DNA from: Anaerozeibacter sp031551775
GTDB lineage: Bacteria > Bacillota > Clostridia > Christensenellales > Aristaeellaceae
Assembly: GCA_031551775.1 (NCBI GenBank)
Contig: JAVBND010000079.1
Coordinates: 1 to 64,000, forward strand
Length of the DNA: 64,000 nucleotides
Reading direction: 5' to 3'
In this document: one piece after another, positions 1-7,677 of the stretch
Layout of the letters: each line of letters begins with the position of its first letter
Numbering within the stretch: the first letter of the stretch is position 1
Position numbers and translations under genes: made by a program
The notes under the pieces: model-generated
The model's input: only the letters and a program-made list of their open reading frames with translations
Databases searched by the model: none
What the model was told of the DNA's origin: nothing

Positions 1-639
1 GCCAGCGACAACGGCCCGGATTTTGGCGGTGAAGGCGACGCATGCCAGAAGCGGTTCAACTGCCTCTTGAGGGGCGAGAAGATGCTGGCCTTTGAGGGCG
101 GCATCAAGGTGCCCGCCGTCCTGCGCATGAAGGGTTTGCCCGCGGGCGCTCTGTGCCATGAAGTGGTGCACGGAACCGACTGGATGCCGACATTGCTCAG
201 CCTGTGCGGCATCGAAGTGCCCCAAAACCTTGCCATTGACGGGATGGATGTGACGGGTGCGCTCAAGGGCGGCAAGGAGGCCGCGCGCGATCTGTTCTGG
301 CAGTGGAACCGGTACATCCCTGAGCTGAACACCAACGCGGCGCACCGTTCGGGCGACTGGAAGCTTTTGCACGCGCCGCACGCAAGCCATCTGGACTTGC
401 CGGACTGGGAAGTCGATATGGACGTTGAGATCAAGTATCATCCCGAGCGCTACGCCGACGTGACAAAGCGCGCCATGCCGGTATTGCCAAAGGTCGAGCG
501 GGAGGAAATGCTCTTCGACCTTGCCCGCGATCCGCTGGAGCAAAGCGATTTGTACGCAAAAGAGGAAGAGCGCGCATCGCAAATGGAGGAGAAACTCAAA
601 AATTGGTTTGACGAAGTGGAGCGCGACCGGCTATCATAG
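1..639 (+). CDS. Sulfatase, C-terminal part (5' end outside the window)
   Basis: The reading frame is open from the first base, so this is the 3' part of a longer gene; 212 codons are visible. It begins with ASDNGPDFGG, the usual SDNG motif of the alkaline-phosphatase-fold sulfatases, followed by LLRGEKMLAFEGGIKVP, which matches the family's 'G-K-x(4)-EGG-x-R-VP' region. Near the end, MLFDLARDPLEQSDLY is the typical sulfatase tail. The catalytic Cys/Ser motif would lie upstream and cannot be checked. Family role: hydrolysis of sulfate esters on glycans or small molecules. A two-component system starts 36 bases downstream on the same strand and a TauE-type exporter follows, which fits release of sulfate or sulfite from substrates. 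Substrate unknown. Confidence 0.88.
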   Translation, partial: ASDNGPDFGGEGDACQKRFNCLLRGEKMLAFEGGIKVPAVLRMKGLPAGALCHEVVHGTDWMPTLLSLCGIEVPQNLAIDGMDVTGALKGGKEAARDLFWQWNRYIPELNTNAAHRSGDWKLLHAPHASHLDLPDWEVDMDVEIKYHPERYADVTKRAMPVLPKVEREEMLFDLARDPLEQSDLYAKEEERASQMEEKLKNWFDEVERDRLS

Positions 640-675
640 AGAGCGTGGACAGGTAGCCGAAGTGGAGGGATCGCT

Positions 676-2265
676 GTGTTCCGGGTGGTCATCGCGGACG
701 ACGAAAAGTACATCGTGCAATTGATTCGGGCGCTGATTGACTGCGGGCGCTTGGGCGTTTGTGTCGTAGGTGAAGCGAGCGACGGCGCCCAGGCACTCGA
801 GCTGATTCAAACGCTCAAGCCGGACATCCTGATTACAGACATCCGGATGCCCTCGATGGACGGCCTGGAACTGATCGAAAAGATCCGCGAGACCGGATTG
901 GACGTGGCGGTGATCGCAATCAGCGGCCACCGCCGGTTCGATTACGCGATCAGCGCCATCAAGTACGGCGTTGAGGACTTCATCGTCAAGCCCATCAATG
1001 AACGGGAACTCAATGGCGCGATTGAGAAGGTGTGCGTCAGACTCCAAGGGGAAAAGAGCGCAACCGAACAAATCAAGACGCTCAGCGAGCAGGCGACACG
1101 CGATGTGGGAACGCTTCGGGCCAAGTTGCTGACCGACTTAATGGCGGGCACGGTGGAAGATGCCCCGCTTGAGGAAATCAACCGCCAGTACCATATGCAC
1201 TTTGAAAAAGGCGCGTTCACCGGTATGACGATCGTCCTCGACGGCGTAAACGCGCCCGGGAAGGACGGGCATATCATCGAAAAATGCCACAAAGCGGTCA
1301 TCGAAAAACTGAAAGACGCTTCGGCGGAAACCGAATGCATCGCATTTGACGGCGCGCTTTTGTGCCTGGTCAATACGGACGGCGGGCAAACGCCGCATCT
1401 GTTGGTGGCGGTCAAAAAGCTCTTTGAACACCTGCTGATCGAGCTTGATCTTTATGACAAAATCACGATTTCAATTGGACTTGGACCGTCGGTCGGGTTT
1501 CAAGATGCCGCGGGCAGCCTGGCGCTTTCCGCAAAGTGCGTGCGCGCGAAAATGATACTCGGCGGTCAGCGCATCCTAAGCAGCGATAAGCTCAACATGG
1601 AGGACCGCTTCCAGCAGATCCCCGAAGCGCATGCGCACGCGCTCAGAGCGCTGATGGAAAATCATGACCTCAATCAAATCGAGGCTTGGGTGGACGGGGC
1701 GTTTCCCCAGGATGAGGCGCATTACCGCGTGCGGCCGATTGAGGCGGTGGCGCTGAGTGATTCCGTGGTATCGCGCTTTCGCGGCCTTTTGGGCGCGCTG
1801 GGCATCGAAGAAAAGAGCGCGGAAGCGGAAAAGAAGCGCTGGGCGATCGGCCAGGCACAGAGTTTAAGCGAGATCAAGGATAGGATTGCGGGTTATATGC
1901 TGCTCGTGCTCAAGAGCGATCTCGCCCAGCGCGCCCAGCGCGAGGCAATCCCTGTGATGCACGCCAAGGCATACATAGAAAAGCATCTGGGCGACTCGGT
2001 CAGGCTTGAGGACATCGCGGGCGAGGTCGCGCTCAGCCCCGGCTACTTTAGCGTACTTTTCAAAAAAGAGACAGGGGAAACGGTGAGCGATTACTTGCTC
2101 AGGCAGCGACTGGAGGAGGCCAAGCGCCTGCTGCGCACCACCAGCTTGAACATGAATGAGATTGCGGAGCGCGTCGGCTATACCGATGCCAAGCACTTTT
2201 CCAAGATGTTCAAAAAACAAACCGGCGCCAAGCCGTTTGAATACCGCAAGCTCTATGCCTGGTGA
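676..2265 (+). CDS. Response regulator, YesN type (REC + AraC HTH), first sensory triad
   Basis: A 529-residue DNA-binding response regulator. The receiver domain spans about residues 1-120, with acidic residues D8 D9 and the phosphoacceptor D55 in ILITDIRMP. A long middle region follows, and the last 100 residues carry two helix-turn-helix units of the AraC class (VRLEDIAGEVALSPGYFSVLF; NMNEIAERVGYTDAKHFSKMF). The start is GTG at 676 with GGAGGGA at 664-670; no ATG gives a better receiver N-terminus. It lies 12 bases upstream of the partner kinase. Such regulators usually activate sugar-uptake or glycan-degradation genes close by. It heads the first response regulator / kinase / pseudo-ATPase unit. 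Confidence 0.93.
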   Translation: MFRVVIADDEKYIVQLIRALIDCGRLGVCVVGEASDGAQALELIQTLKPDILITDIRMPSMDGLELIEKIRETGLDVAVIAISGHRRFDYAISAIKYGVEDFIVKPINERELNGAIEKVCVRLQGEKSATEQIKTLSEQATRDVGTLRAKLLTDLMAGTVEDAPLEEINRQYHMHFEKGAFTGMTIVLDGVNAPGKDGHIIEKCHKAVIEKLKDASAETECIAFDGALLCLVNTDGGQTPHLLVAVKKLFEHLLIELDLYDKITISIGLGPSVGFQDAAGSLALSAKCVRAKMILGGQRILSSDKLNMEDRFQQIPEAHAHALRALMENHDLNQIEAWVDGAFPQDEAHYRVRPIEAVALSDSVVSRFRGLLGALGIEEKSAEAEKKRWAIGQAQSLSEIKDRIAGYMLLVLKSDLAQRAQREAIPVMHAKAYIEKHLGDSVRLEDIAGEVALSPGYFSVLFKKETGETVSDYLLRQRLEEAKRLLRTTSLNMNEIAERVGYTDAKHFSKMFKKQTGAKPFEYRKLYAW

Positions 2266-2277
2266 GGGGGGAGAGGC

Positions 2278-3303
2278 ATGAAGCGCAAAACATGGGGCCG
2301 GACCTGGACGTGGGTTTGCGCTCTTACATTGGTTGGCGCGCCGCTGCTGGTGCTGACGGCGGCTTTTTTGAACGCGAAAGTGAGCGCGCCTTTCTGGGGC
2401 GCGTCGGTGTGCTGCTGGATCTTGGGGGCAGTACTGATCGCGCGGTGGCTGGTTCGTCCCCTGGCGCTCGTCAGGCGGGTGCTGGAAGGTTCACGCGCGG
2501 ACAGTCCCGATCACGACAATTCCATCAAAAGCGATCCGATGATCGGGGAACTGATCGAACTGACCCGTGTAATCGAGCGCCAGTATGAACAAGAGTATAC
2601 GCTGGAAATGCTCAAGAAGGAAGCGGAACTGGGTGCGCTTCAAAGCCAGATCAATCCCCATTTTCTCTACAACACGCTCGACTCCATACGCGGGCGCCTC
2701 ATCGGGGAAGGGCTTTCGGAGGAATCGAAGATCGTCGAATCGCTCTCCAACCTCTTCCGCTACAGCATCAGCCCCCGCACCGTGTACAATACGCTTGAGC
2801 AGGAGCTCGAAAATGTGGAGAACTACATGCGCATCATGCGCTACCGCTTTGGCGACCGGCTTCAGTACACGGTAGAGGTCGATGAGGAATCTCCATTCAT
2901 CTACCACTGCGAATTGCCCAAACTCACGCTTCAGCCGCTGGTCGAAAACGCCATCGGGCACGGCATGGAGAAACGCGCGGGCGGCGGCAAGATTACCGTA
3001 CGCGCGTCGATTACCGAAGCCGGGCTTGCGATTACAGTGGAAGACGACGGCGCGGGCATGGAGGGCGAGTTGCTCGATAAACTCAATCATATGTTTAAAA
3101 CCGGCACACCTGCCAAGCCGCAGTCCGAGAGCGGCGGGATAGCGCTGTACAACGTCAACGAGCGCATCCGCATGCGATATGGCGATCGCTATGGCCTGAC
3201 GATGTATTCCGGAAAAGGGCTGGGCACGCAAGTGAACATCCTGCTTCCGGTTATGTTGATGCCCGAGGGAAGCGCGGCTGGCAGCGCGCGTGCGACGCCA
3301 TGA
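2278..3303 (+). CDS. Sensor histidine kinase, YesM type, no external sensor domain
   Basis: A 341-residue histidine kinase of the LytS/YesM group. Two hydrophobic helices are visible (about residues 11-31 and 40-58), separated by only about eight residues, so there is essentially no extracytoplasmic domain to bind a ligand. H128 in LQSQINPHFLYNTLDSIRG is the phosphorylated histidine. The ATP-binding region includes LQPLVENAIGHGMEKRAGGG and DDGAGM. Typical YesM proteins are near 580 residues with a large external domain plus HAMP, so this one is much reduced. Its stop codon overlaps the next start in ATGA at 3300-3303, so translation of the degenerate ABC protein is probably coupled to it. I infer that the signal comes from a partner protein. 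Confidence 0.92.
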   Translation: MKRKTWGRTWTWVCALTLVGAPLLVLTAAFLNAKVSAPFWGASVCCWILGAVLIARWLVRPLALVRRVLEGSRADSPDHDNSIKSDPMIGELIELTRVIERQYEQEYTLEMLKKEAELGALQSQINPHFLYNTLDSIRGRLIGEGLSEESKIVESLSNLFRYSISPRTVYNTLEQELENVENYMRIMRYRFGDRLQYTVEVDEESPFIYHCELPKLTLQPLVENAIGHGMEKRAGGGKITVRASITEAGLAITVEDDGAGMEGELLDKLNHMFKTGTPAKPQSESGGIALYNVNERIRMRYGDRYGLTMYSGKGLGTQVNILLPVMLMPEGSAAGSARATP

Positions 3304-4694
3304 AGAAGCCGCTGCTTGAATTGATTGATGTCACGTGCTCAGACGGCGCCAAGGCCCTTCGGAGGGTGAACCTGACCATCTATGAGGGCGAGTTTGCGGC
3401 GCTCGTCGGCGCGGACGGCTCGGGGAAGGTGAACATTTTAAGGATTTTGTCGGGCGTATGCCCGCAAACGGGTGAAGTGCGCTTCTTGGGCGCGCCCTAT
3501 TGCGCGCGCAACATCCGCGAGAGCCAGCGCGCGCGCGTATTCTATACGACGACCAGCAGCCATTTGCTCGATGAACTGACCATCGGCGAAAACATGGCGA
3601 CCGGGCATTCGCTGGTCAGGCCGTTCGCGATCATAAACGAAAAACTGATCCGCTGCGAGGCGCAGGCGGCGCTTGAGCGGTTTGGCGTTCATCTCAGCCA
3701 AAGCCTCAAGGTCAAGGAATTGACCAAGGCGCAAAAGCTCGCGGTGGAACTGATCAAGTTTCACATGCTGGGCGCAAAACTGGTCGCTATTCTGGCCCTT
3801 GAAGCGGTCAGCACACCGGATGAAGACGCGCTGTTCCTGCGCGTGATAGATCAATTGACCAAGGGCGGCGCGGCGATATTGTTGATCGTCAATCAGTTTG
3901 TGGGTGTGCTCAACAGCGCCGACCGGCTCTACCTGCTCAGCACGGGCGGGCGCGTCGCGCACGAATACCGCCGCGGGGACATCGATCGCAAGGCGATTGA
4001 AGAATACCTTTCGCGCGGCGCGCCATCGCGCATCCGCGTACTGACCGAGCCCCGCACGGGTCCGCCCGTGCTCTCGGTTCGCGGACTGACTACTTCGGGC
4101 GCGCGGAACGTAAACTTTGACTTGAACGCGGGGCAAGTGCTGGGTCTGTTCTATCCGGAGGAACGGCGGGGGTGCGACAGCGTAGCCTTGGCGTTGGTGG
4201 GTGCGGCGCCTTATGTCGGGCAAATGGTTGTAGACGGCAAGCCGGTGTCGATCAAGAACGAACGCGACGCCTTCAAACTGGGCCTTGCGCTCCTGCCCAG
4301 CGATCCCCGCCAGCTGTATTTTCCGGATCTTACAACCGCCGAAAACATTGAAGTGCCGTTTTGGCCGCGCGCGGCGAACGCGCTGGGCGTACTTCGAAGA
4401 GGCTTGCGCCGCCCGGTTCTGAAAGACGGCGAGGCGTCCATGCGATCGCTGCGCGCCCGCTTCCGCCCAACCGGATACAATGACTGCATTTACCCGGTAC
4501 TGACCAGGTTTCGCCTTTACCCGTTCCGCGTGATCGTGATGATGCATCCGAGCGCCGTCAACGACGCGGTCAAGGCGCAAATGCTGTATGACTTGGTGGA
4601 GGAAGCTTCCGCGCGCGGGTGCGCGCTGATCGTGGCCTCCACGCGCATGGCGGAGCTGAAGGCGCTGTGTACGGATATTTACACCATAGAATGA
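3300..4694 (+). CDS. Degenerate double-NBD ABC protein (pseudo-ATPase) in a two-component operon
   Basis: A 464-residue protein with the two-domain layout of RbsA/MglA sugar-importer ATPases but with the catalytic motifs lost. NBD1 (about 1-240): Walker A is GADGSGKVN, with K43 kept but the next Ser/Thr replaced by V44; the signature reads LTKAQ; the Walker B Asp is gone (ILALEAVST); the H-loop His is Gln (IVNQFVGVL). NBD2 (about 250-464): the P-loop is replaced by LGLFYPEERRGCDS, and the signature-to-Walker B stretch is shortened. The canonical ATPases at 24413 and 52194 keep all these motifs. The ATG overlaps the kinase stop. It is unlikely to hydrolyse ATP; I infer a regulatory or scaffold role with the kinase. 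A similar protein at 54904 shares the NBD2 RQL-Y/F motif. Confidence 0.85.
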   Translation: MKKPLLELIDVTCSDGAKALRRVNLTIYEGEFAALVGADGSGKVNILRILSGVCPQTGEVRFLGAPYCARNIRESQRARVFYTTTSSHLLDELTIGENMATGHSLVRPFAIINEKLIRCEAQAALERFGVHLSQSLKVKELTKAQKLAVELIKFHMLGAKLVAILALEAVSTPDEDALFLRVIDQLTKGGAAILLIVNQFVGVLNSADRLYLLSTGGRVAHEYRRGDIDRKAIEEYLSRGAPSRIRVLTEPRTGPPVLSVRGLTTSGARNVNFDLNAGQVLGLFYPEERRGCDSVALALVGAAPYVGQMVVDGKPVSIKNERDAFKLGLALLPSDPRQLYFPDLTTAENIEVPFWPRAANALGVLRRGLRRPVLKDGEASMRSLRARFRPTGYNDCIYPVLTRFRLYPFRVIVMMHPSAVNDAVKAQMLYDLVEEASARGCALIVASTRMAELKALCTDIYTIE

Positions 4695-4705
4695 GGAAAA
4701 TTTCA

Positions 4706-5500
4706 ATGACCTACATAACATTCGCACTCATGTGCCTGGCCGTGACCTTTGTGGGCGCCATTTGCGGCGTGGGCGGCGGCGTGATCCTGAAACCCGTGCT
4801 TGACGCGACATCGTCCCTGTCGGTCGCCCAGATCAGCGCATTGTGTTCGGTAACCGTATTTTCCATGACAGTGGCCTCAATGCTCTCCTCACGCGAGACC
4901 CGCAACAGCCTCAGGAACCGGCGCTCACTTTTTTTCTCAGCCGGCGCGGTCGCGGGCGGTTTCACGGGGAAATTTTTGTTCAATACCCTGGTCAGGGGCG
5001 TGGGCAACCAAGCGGTCACGAGCGTTGTTCAAAACGCGCTGTTGCTGCTCCTGACCATTGGGACGCTGTGGTACGAGCTCAACCGATGGAAGATCCGCAC
5101 GCACCATTTGGAAAACGCGCCGCTCACGCTCATCGTCGGCCTTGTTCTGGGCATGGTCTCGACCTTCCTCGGCATCGGGGGCGGACCGTTCAACCTGATC
5201 GTGCTGATTCATTGTTTCTCTATGTCCTCAAATGAAGCCGCCGCCACGTCGCTGGGCATCATTTTGTTTTCTCAAGGCGTCAACCTGGTCGAGTTGTTCG
5301 CGCTGAACGGGATGCCGGAATTGCCCATCTCGTTGCTTCTGTCCGGCGCGCTCAGCGGCGTGATGGGAGGGCTCATTGGCCGCAAGGTCGCGCGGACAAT
5401 GGACGAGCGCCAAATAGACCGCCTGTTCTTGGGGCTGCTCGCAGTGATCATGCTCATATGCCTTAGCAATATCATCCGCTGTACCGCCCAGTTCATCTGA
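4706..5500 (+). CDS. TauE/SafE family membrane exporter (sulfite/organosulfur type)
   Basis: A 264-residue integral membrane protein with seven to eight hydrophobic stretches. It shows the family's internal repeat: GAICGVGGGVILKP near the N-terminus and STFLGIGGGPFNL in the second half. Family members export sulfite, sulfoacetate or related anions. ATG at 4706 has AGGA at 4694-4697; an ATG at 4691 would overlap the previous stop but has no ribosome-binding site. It follows the pseudo-ATPase by 11 bases and is probably in the same transcript. With the sulfatase upstream, export of a sulfur oxyanion is a reasonable inference, but the substrate is not shown by sequence. A hairpin terminator follows. 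Confidence 0.85.
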   Translation: MTYITFALMCLAVTFVGAICGVGGGVILKPVLDATSSLSVAQISALCSVTVFSMTVASMLSSRETRNSLRNRRSLFFSAGAVAGGFTGKFLFNTLVRGVGNQAVTSVVQNALLLLLTIGTLWYELNRWKIRTHHLENAPLTLIVGLVLGMVSTFLGIGGGPFNLIVLIHCFSMSSNEAAATSLGIILFSQGVNLVELFALNGMPELPISLLLSGALSGVMGGLIGRKVARTMDERQIDRLFLGLLAVIMLICLSNIIRCTAQFI

Positions 5501-5525
5501 GGGGGAGGCTTCGGCATCGCCGTTC

Positions 5526-5546
5526 ACCCATTCGAGAATGGGTTTT
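5526..5546 (+). terminator. Rho-independent terminator after the first sensory operon
   Basis: An ACCCATT/AATGGGT stem with a CGAG tetraloop, followed by TTTT. It lies 25 bases after the TauE stop codon and before the promoter region of the next gene. Confidence 0.75.
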
Positions 5547-5614
5547 ACGCGCGAGCCGGGCGCTTTCTTACATGATCACCGCTTCTTGGCCGCCTGCTAT
5601 GCGCGTGCCGAATT

Positions 5615-5669
5615 TTGAAATCGAATGCCGATTTTTATAATATAATCAAGTATTTCACAATGTTATAAT
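5615..5669 (+). promoter_or_regulatory. Candidate promoter(s) of the secreted flavin reductase
   Basis: This AT-rich patch contains TTGAAA (5615-5620) and three overlapping -10-like boxes: TATAAT at 5636-5641, 5641-5646 and 5664-5669. No pair has ideal 17-bp spacing (15 or 20 for the first two), so the exact promoter is uncertain. The gene's ribosome-binding site AGGAGG is at 5712-5717. Confidence 0.5.
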
Positions 5670-5724
5670 GGGTAAGGCAAACGGGGGGCCAAGGTAATCC
5701 CACGGAAGTGAAGGAGGAAGAACC

Positions 5725-7608
5725 ATGAAGCGCATTATTTCTTTTGTGATGTGTCTGGCCATGCTGTTGACCGTATTCACGGGCGCGCTGGCCGATGCGG
5801 CATTCACAGCCGGTACCTATGAGGGTATCGGCAAGGGCTTCGGCGGCGAGATAAAGGTCGCCGTCACTGTATCCGAGACCGCGATCGAGGCGATCGAGGT
5901 GCTTTCCCATGGCGAGACCGGCGGTATATCCGATCCGGCTTTTGCCAAGATCCCGGAGGCGATCATCGCCAATCAGAGCGTGGCGGTGGATACCGTCGCG
6001 GGTTGCAGCTTCTCAAGCAACGGTCTCATTGAGGCTGTGAAGGCCGCCCTGCTCTCAAGCGGCGCGACCGAGGAGATGATCTCCAAGGCTGTGGTGGTTG
6101 AGGATACCGCCAAGGAGCTTGAAACCAAGTCCAGCGACGTCATCGTCATTGGCGCGGGCGGATCGGGCATGACTGCGACGGTCGAGGTTTTGCGCGCGGG
6201 CGGCAGCGTCATCGTGATTGACAAGATGCCCAGTGTCGGCGGCAACACAATTGCGGCTGGTTCCGCGCTGAATGCGGCGGGCAGTGAAATCCAAAAGGCG
6301 GGCACCATGACCGCGACCGGTGTGGCCGCGATCGAGGAAAAGCTGGCGCTGGAGCCCAAGAATGAGGATATGAAGCGCTGGCAGGAGAGCGTCCGCAAGG
6401 ATCTGGACGCCTATATCGCCTCCGGCAGCAACAGCGTGTTTGATACCGTCGATCTGCACAAGCTGCAAACCTATGTAGACGGCGACTATGTTGGCAAGAC
6501 CGAACTGATCGAGCTCCTTGGCAACGGTGCGCCGCAGGCGCTTGCGTTCCTGGAGGAACTCGGCATGAGCTGGAAGCCGCAGATCACCACGGCTGTCGGC
6601 GCGACCTGGTCGCGTTCCCATCAGCCGGCGAACGTCTATGGCGGCGCGGGCAGCGACTTCGTCCTTCCGCAGGTAGAGTTCGTGAAGGCCAACGGCGGCG
6701 AGATCATTCTTGAGCACAAAGCCGAGGAACTCATCGTGGAAGACGGCCGCGTGGTCGGCGTGCGGGGCACCGCGAGCGACGGCACGCCGTTTGAGTATCG
6801 CGCGAACAAGGGCGTCATTCTGGCGACCGGCGGTTTCAGCGCGAATGTCGCAATGCGCCAGGAGTACAACAAGCATTGGGCGAATCTTGATGAGAGCGTT
6901 CCGACTTCGAATCAACCTTGCGCGACCGGCGACGGCATTTTGATGGCTGAAGCAATCGGCGCGGGCCTGTATGGCATGGAGTGGATTCAGATGGTGCCAA
7001 CGGGGGACGCGAGCCTGAACGCCTCTATCGCCAATGAGATGTACATCAACGCTGAGGGCAACCGTTTTGTCGCAGAGGATGAGCGCCGCGATGTGCTCTC
7101 CGGCGCGATCCTGGCGCAGACCGACAGCTACTGCTGGAAGTTATCCAGCGCCTATCAGGCGTGGGACATTCAGGGCGGTTTTGACTACAAGGGCAACGCC
7201 ATCGAAGCCAATGTCGCCAGCGGCAAGGCTGTGACGGGTGATACGATCGAAGAAATCGCGGTTGCGATGGGCGTCGATGCGGCAAATCTCAAGGCGGCTG
7301 CCGAGGCGTTTGACAAAGCGGTGACCGGTGAGCAAGCCGACCCGCTGGGCCGCAAGGTTTTTGAGTACAAGATGGATAAAGGCCCCTACTACGCGACCAA
7401 GAGCTATGCCAAGGTGCATCACACCATGGGCGGCGTTGAGATCAACACCAACTGTGAAGTGCTGGATACCGAAGGCAACGTGATACCGGGCATCTATGCC
7501 TGCGGTGAGGTCACCGGGGGCATCCACGGCTCCAACCGCCTGGGCGGCAACGCGATCGCGGACATCATCGTCTTTGGCCAGATCGCGGGCCAGAATGTCA
7601 TGAAATAA
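5725..7608 (+). CDS. Secreted FMN-binding / FAD-dependent reductase, fumarate-reductase-like
   Basis: A 627-residue flavoprotein. A Sec signal peptide (about 1-25, cut near ALADA) has no lipobox Cys at the cleavage site. Residues 27-115 form an FMN_bind domain; the covalent flavinylation motif is unusual, AGCSFS (92-97) instead of SGATxT, with S97 the likely attachment site. From about 138 comes a flavocytochrome-c-type FAD domain (GAGGSG at 143-148). Catalytic features of fumarate/urocanate reductases are present: an RRD motif where the proton-donor Arg sits, HHTMGG, and GGIHGSNRLGGNAI near the C-terminus. The usual HPT motif reads VPT, so the acceptor may not be fumarate. Role inferred: reduction of an external organic acceptor. 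It needs an ApbE flavin transferase, not encoded here. Confidence 0.9.
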   Translation: MKRIISFVMCLAMLLTVFTGALADAAFTAGTYEGIGKGFGGEIKVAVTVSETAIEAIEVLSHGETGGISDPAFAKIPEAIIANQSVAVDTVAGCSFSSNGLIEAVKAALLSSGATEEMISKAVVVEDTAKELETKSSDVIVIGAGGSGMTATVEVLRAGGSVIVIDKMPSVGGNTIAAGSALNAAGSEIQKAGTMTATGVAAIEEKLALEPKNEDMKRWQESVRKDLDAYIASGSNSVFDTVDLHKLQTYVDGDYVGKTELIELLGNGAPQALAFLEELGMSWKPQITTAVGATWSRSHQPANVYGGAGSDFVLPQVEFVKANGGEIILEHKAEELIVEDGRVVGVRGTASDGTPFEYRANKGVILATGGFSANVAMRQEYNKHWANLDESVPTSNQPCATGDGILMAEAIGAGLYGMEWIQMVPTGDASLNASIANEMYINAEGNRFVAEDERRDVLSGAILAQTDSYCWKLSSAYQAWDIQGGFDYKGNAIEANVASGKAVTGDTIEEIAVAMGVDAANLKAAAEAFDKAVTGEQADPLGRKVFEYKMDKGPYYATKSYAKVHHTMGGVEINTNCEVLDTEGNVIPGIYACGEVTGGIHGSNRLGGNAIADIIVFGQIAGQNVMK

Positions 7609-7618
7609 GTTTTTGTGG

Positions 7619-7624
7619 TATAAT
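7619..7624 (+). promoter_or_regulatory. Isolated -10 box just before a terminator hairpin
   Basis: TATAAT eleven bases after the reductase stop codon. No convincing -35 is visible. A transcript starting here would begin inside or at the hairpin at 7627-7650, so the hairpin would be the leader of the AraC gene. Confidence 0.35.
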
Positions 7625-7626
7625 AG

Positions 7627-7657
7627 ACCGTGCCGGTTTTCCGGCACGGTCATTTTT
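7627..7657 (+). terminator. Rho-independent terminator after the flavin reductase
   Basis: A perfect 10-bp stem ACCGTGCCGG/CCGGCACGGT with a TTTT loop, followed by CATTTTTT. It lies between the reductase stop and the AraC-type gene start, 20 bases upstream of that ATG. Confidence 0.88.
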
Positions 7658-7677
7658 TATGCAAGGAGATGAACAAC

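Noticed and set aside
3300..4694. Pseudo-ATPase as a decaying pseudogene
   Set aside because: The frame is intact over 464 codons, is translationally coupled to the kinase, and a similar protein occurs in the same context at 54904.
3438..4727. 429-codon minus frame opposite the pseudo-ATPase
   Set aside because: Low-complexity Arg/Gln/Ala-rich product, antisense to a protein-like frame; no start signal.
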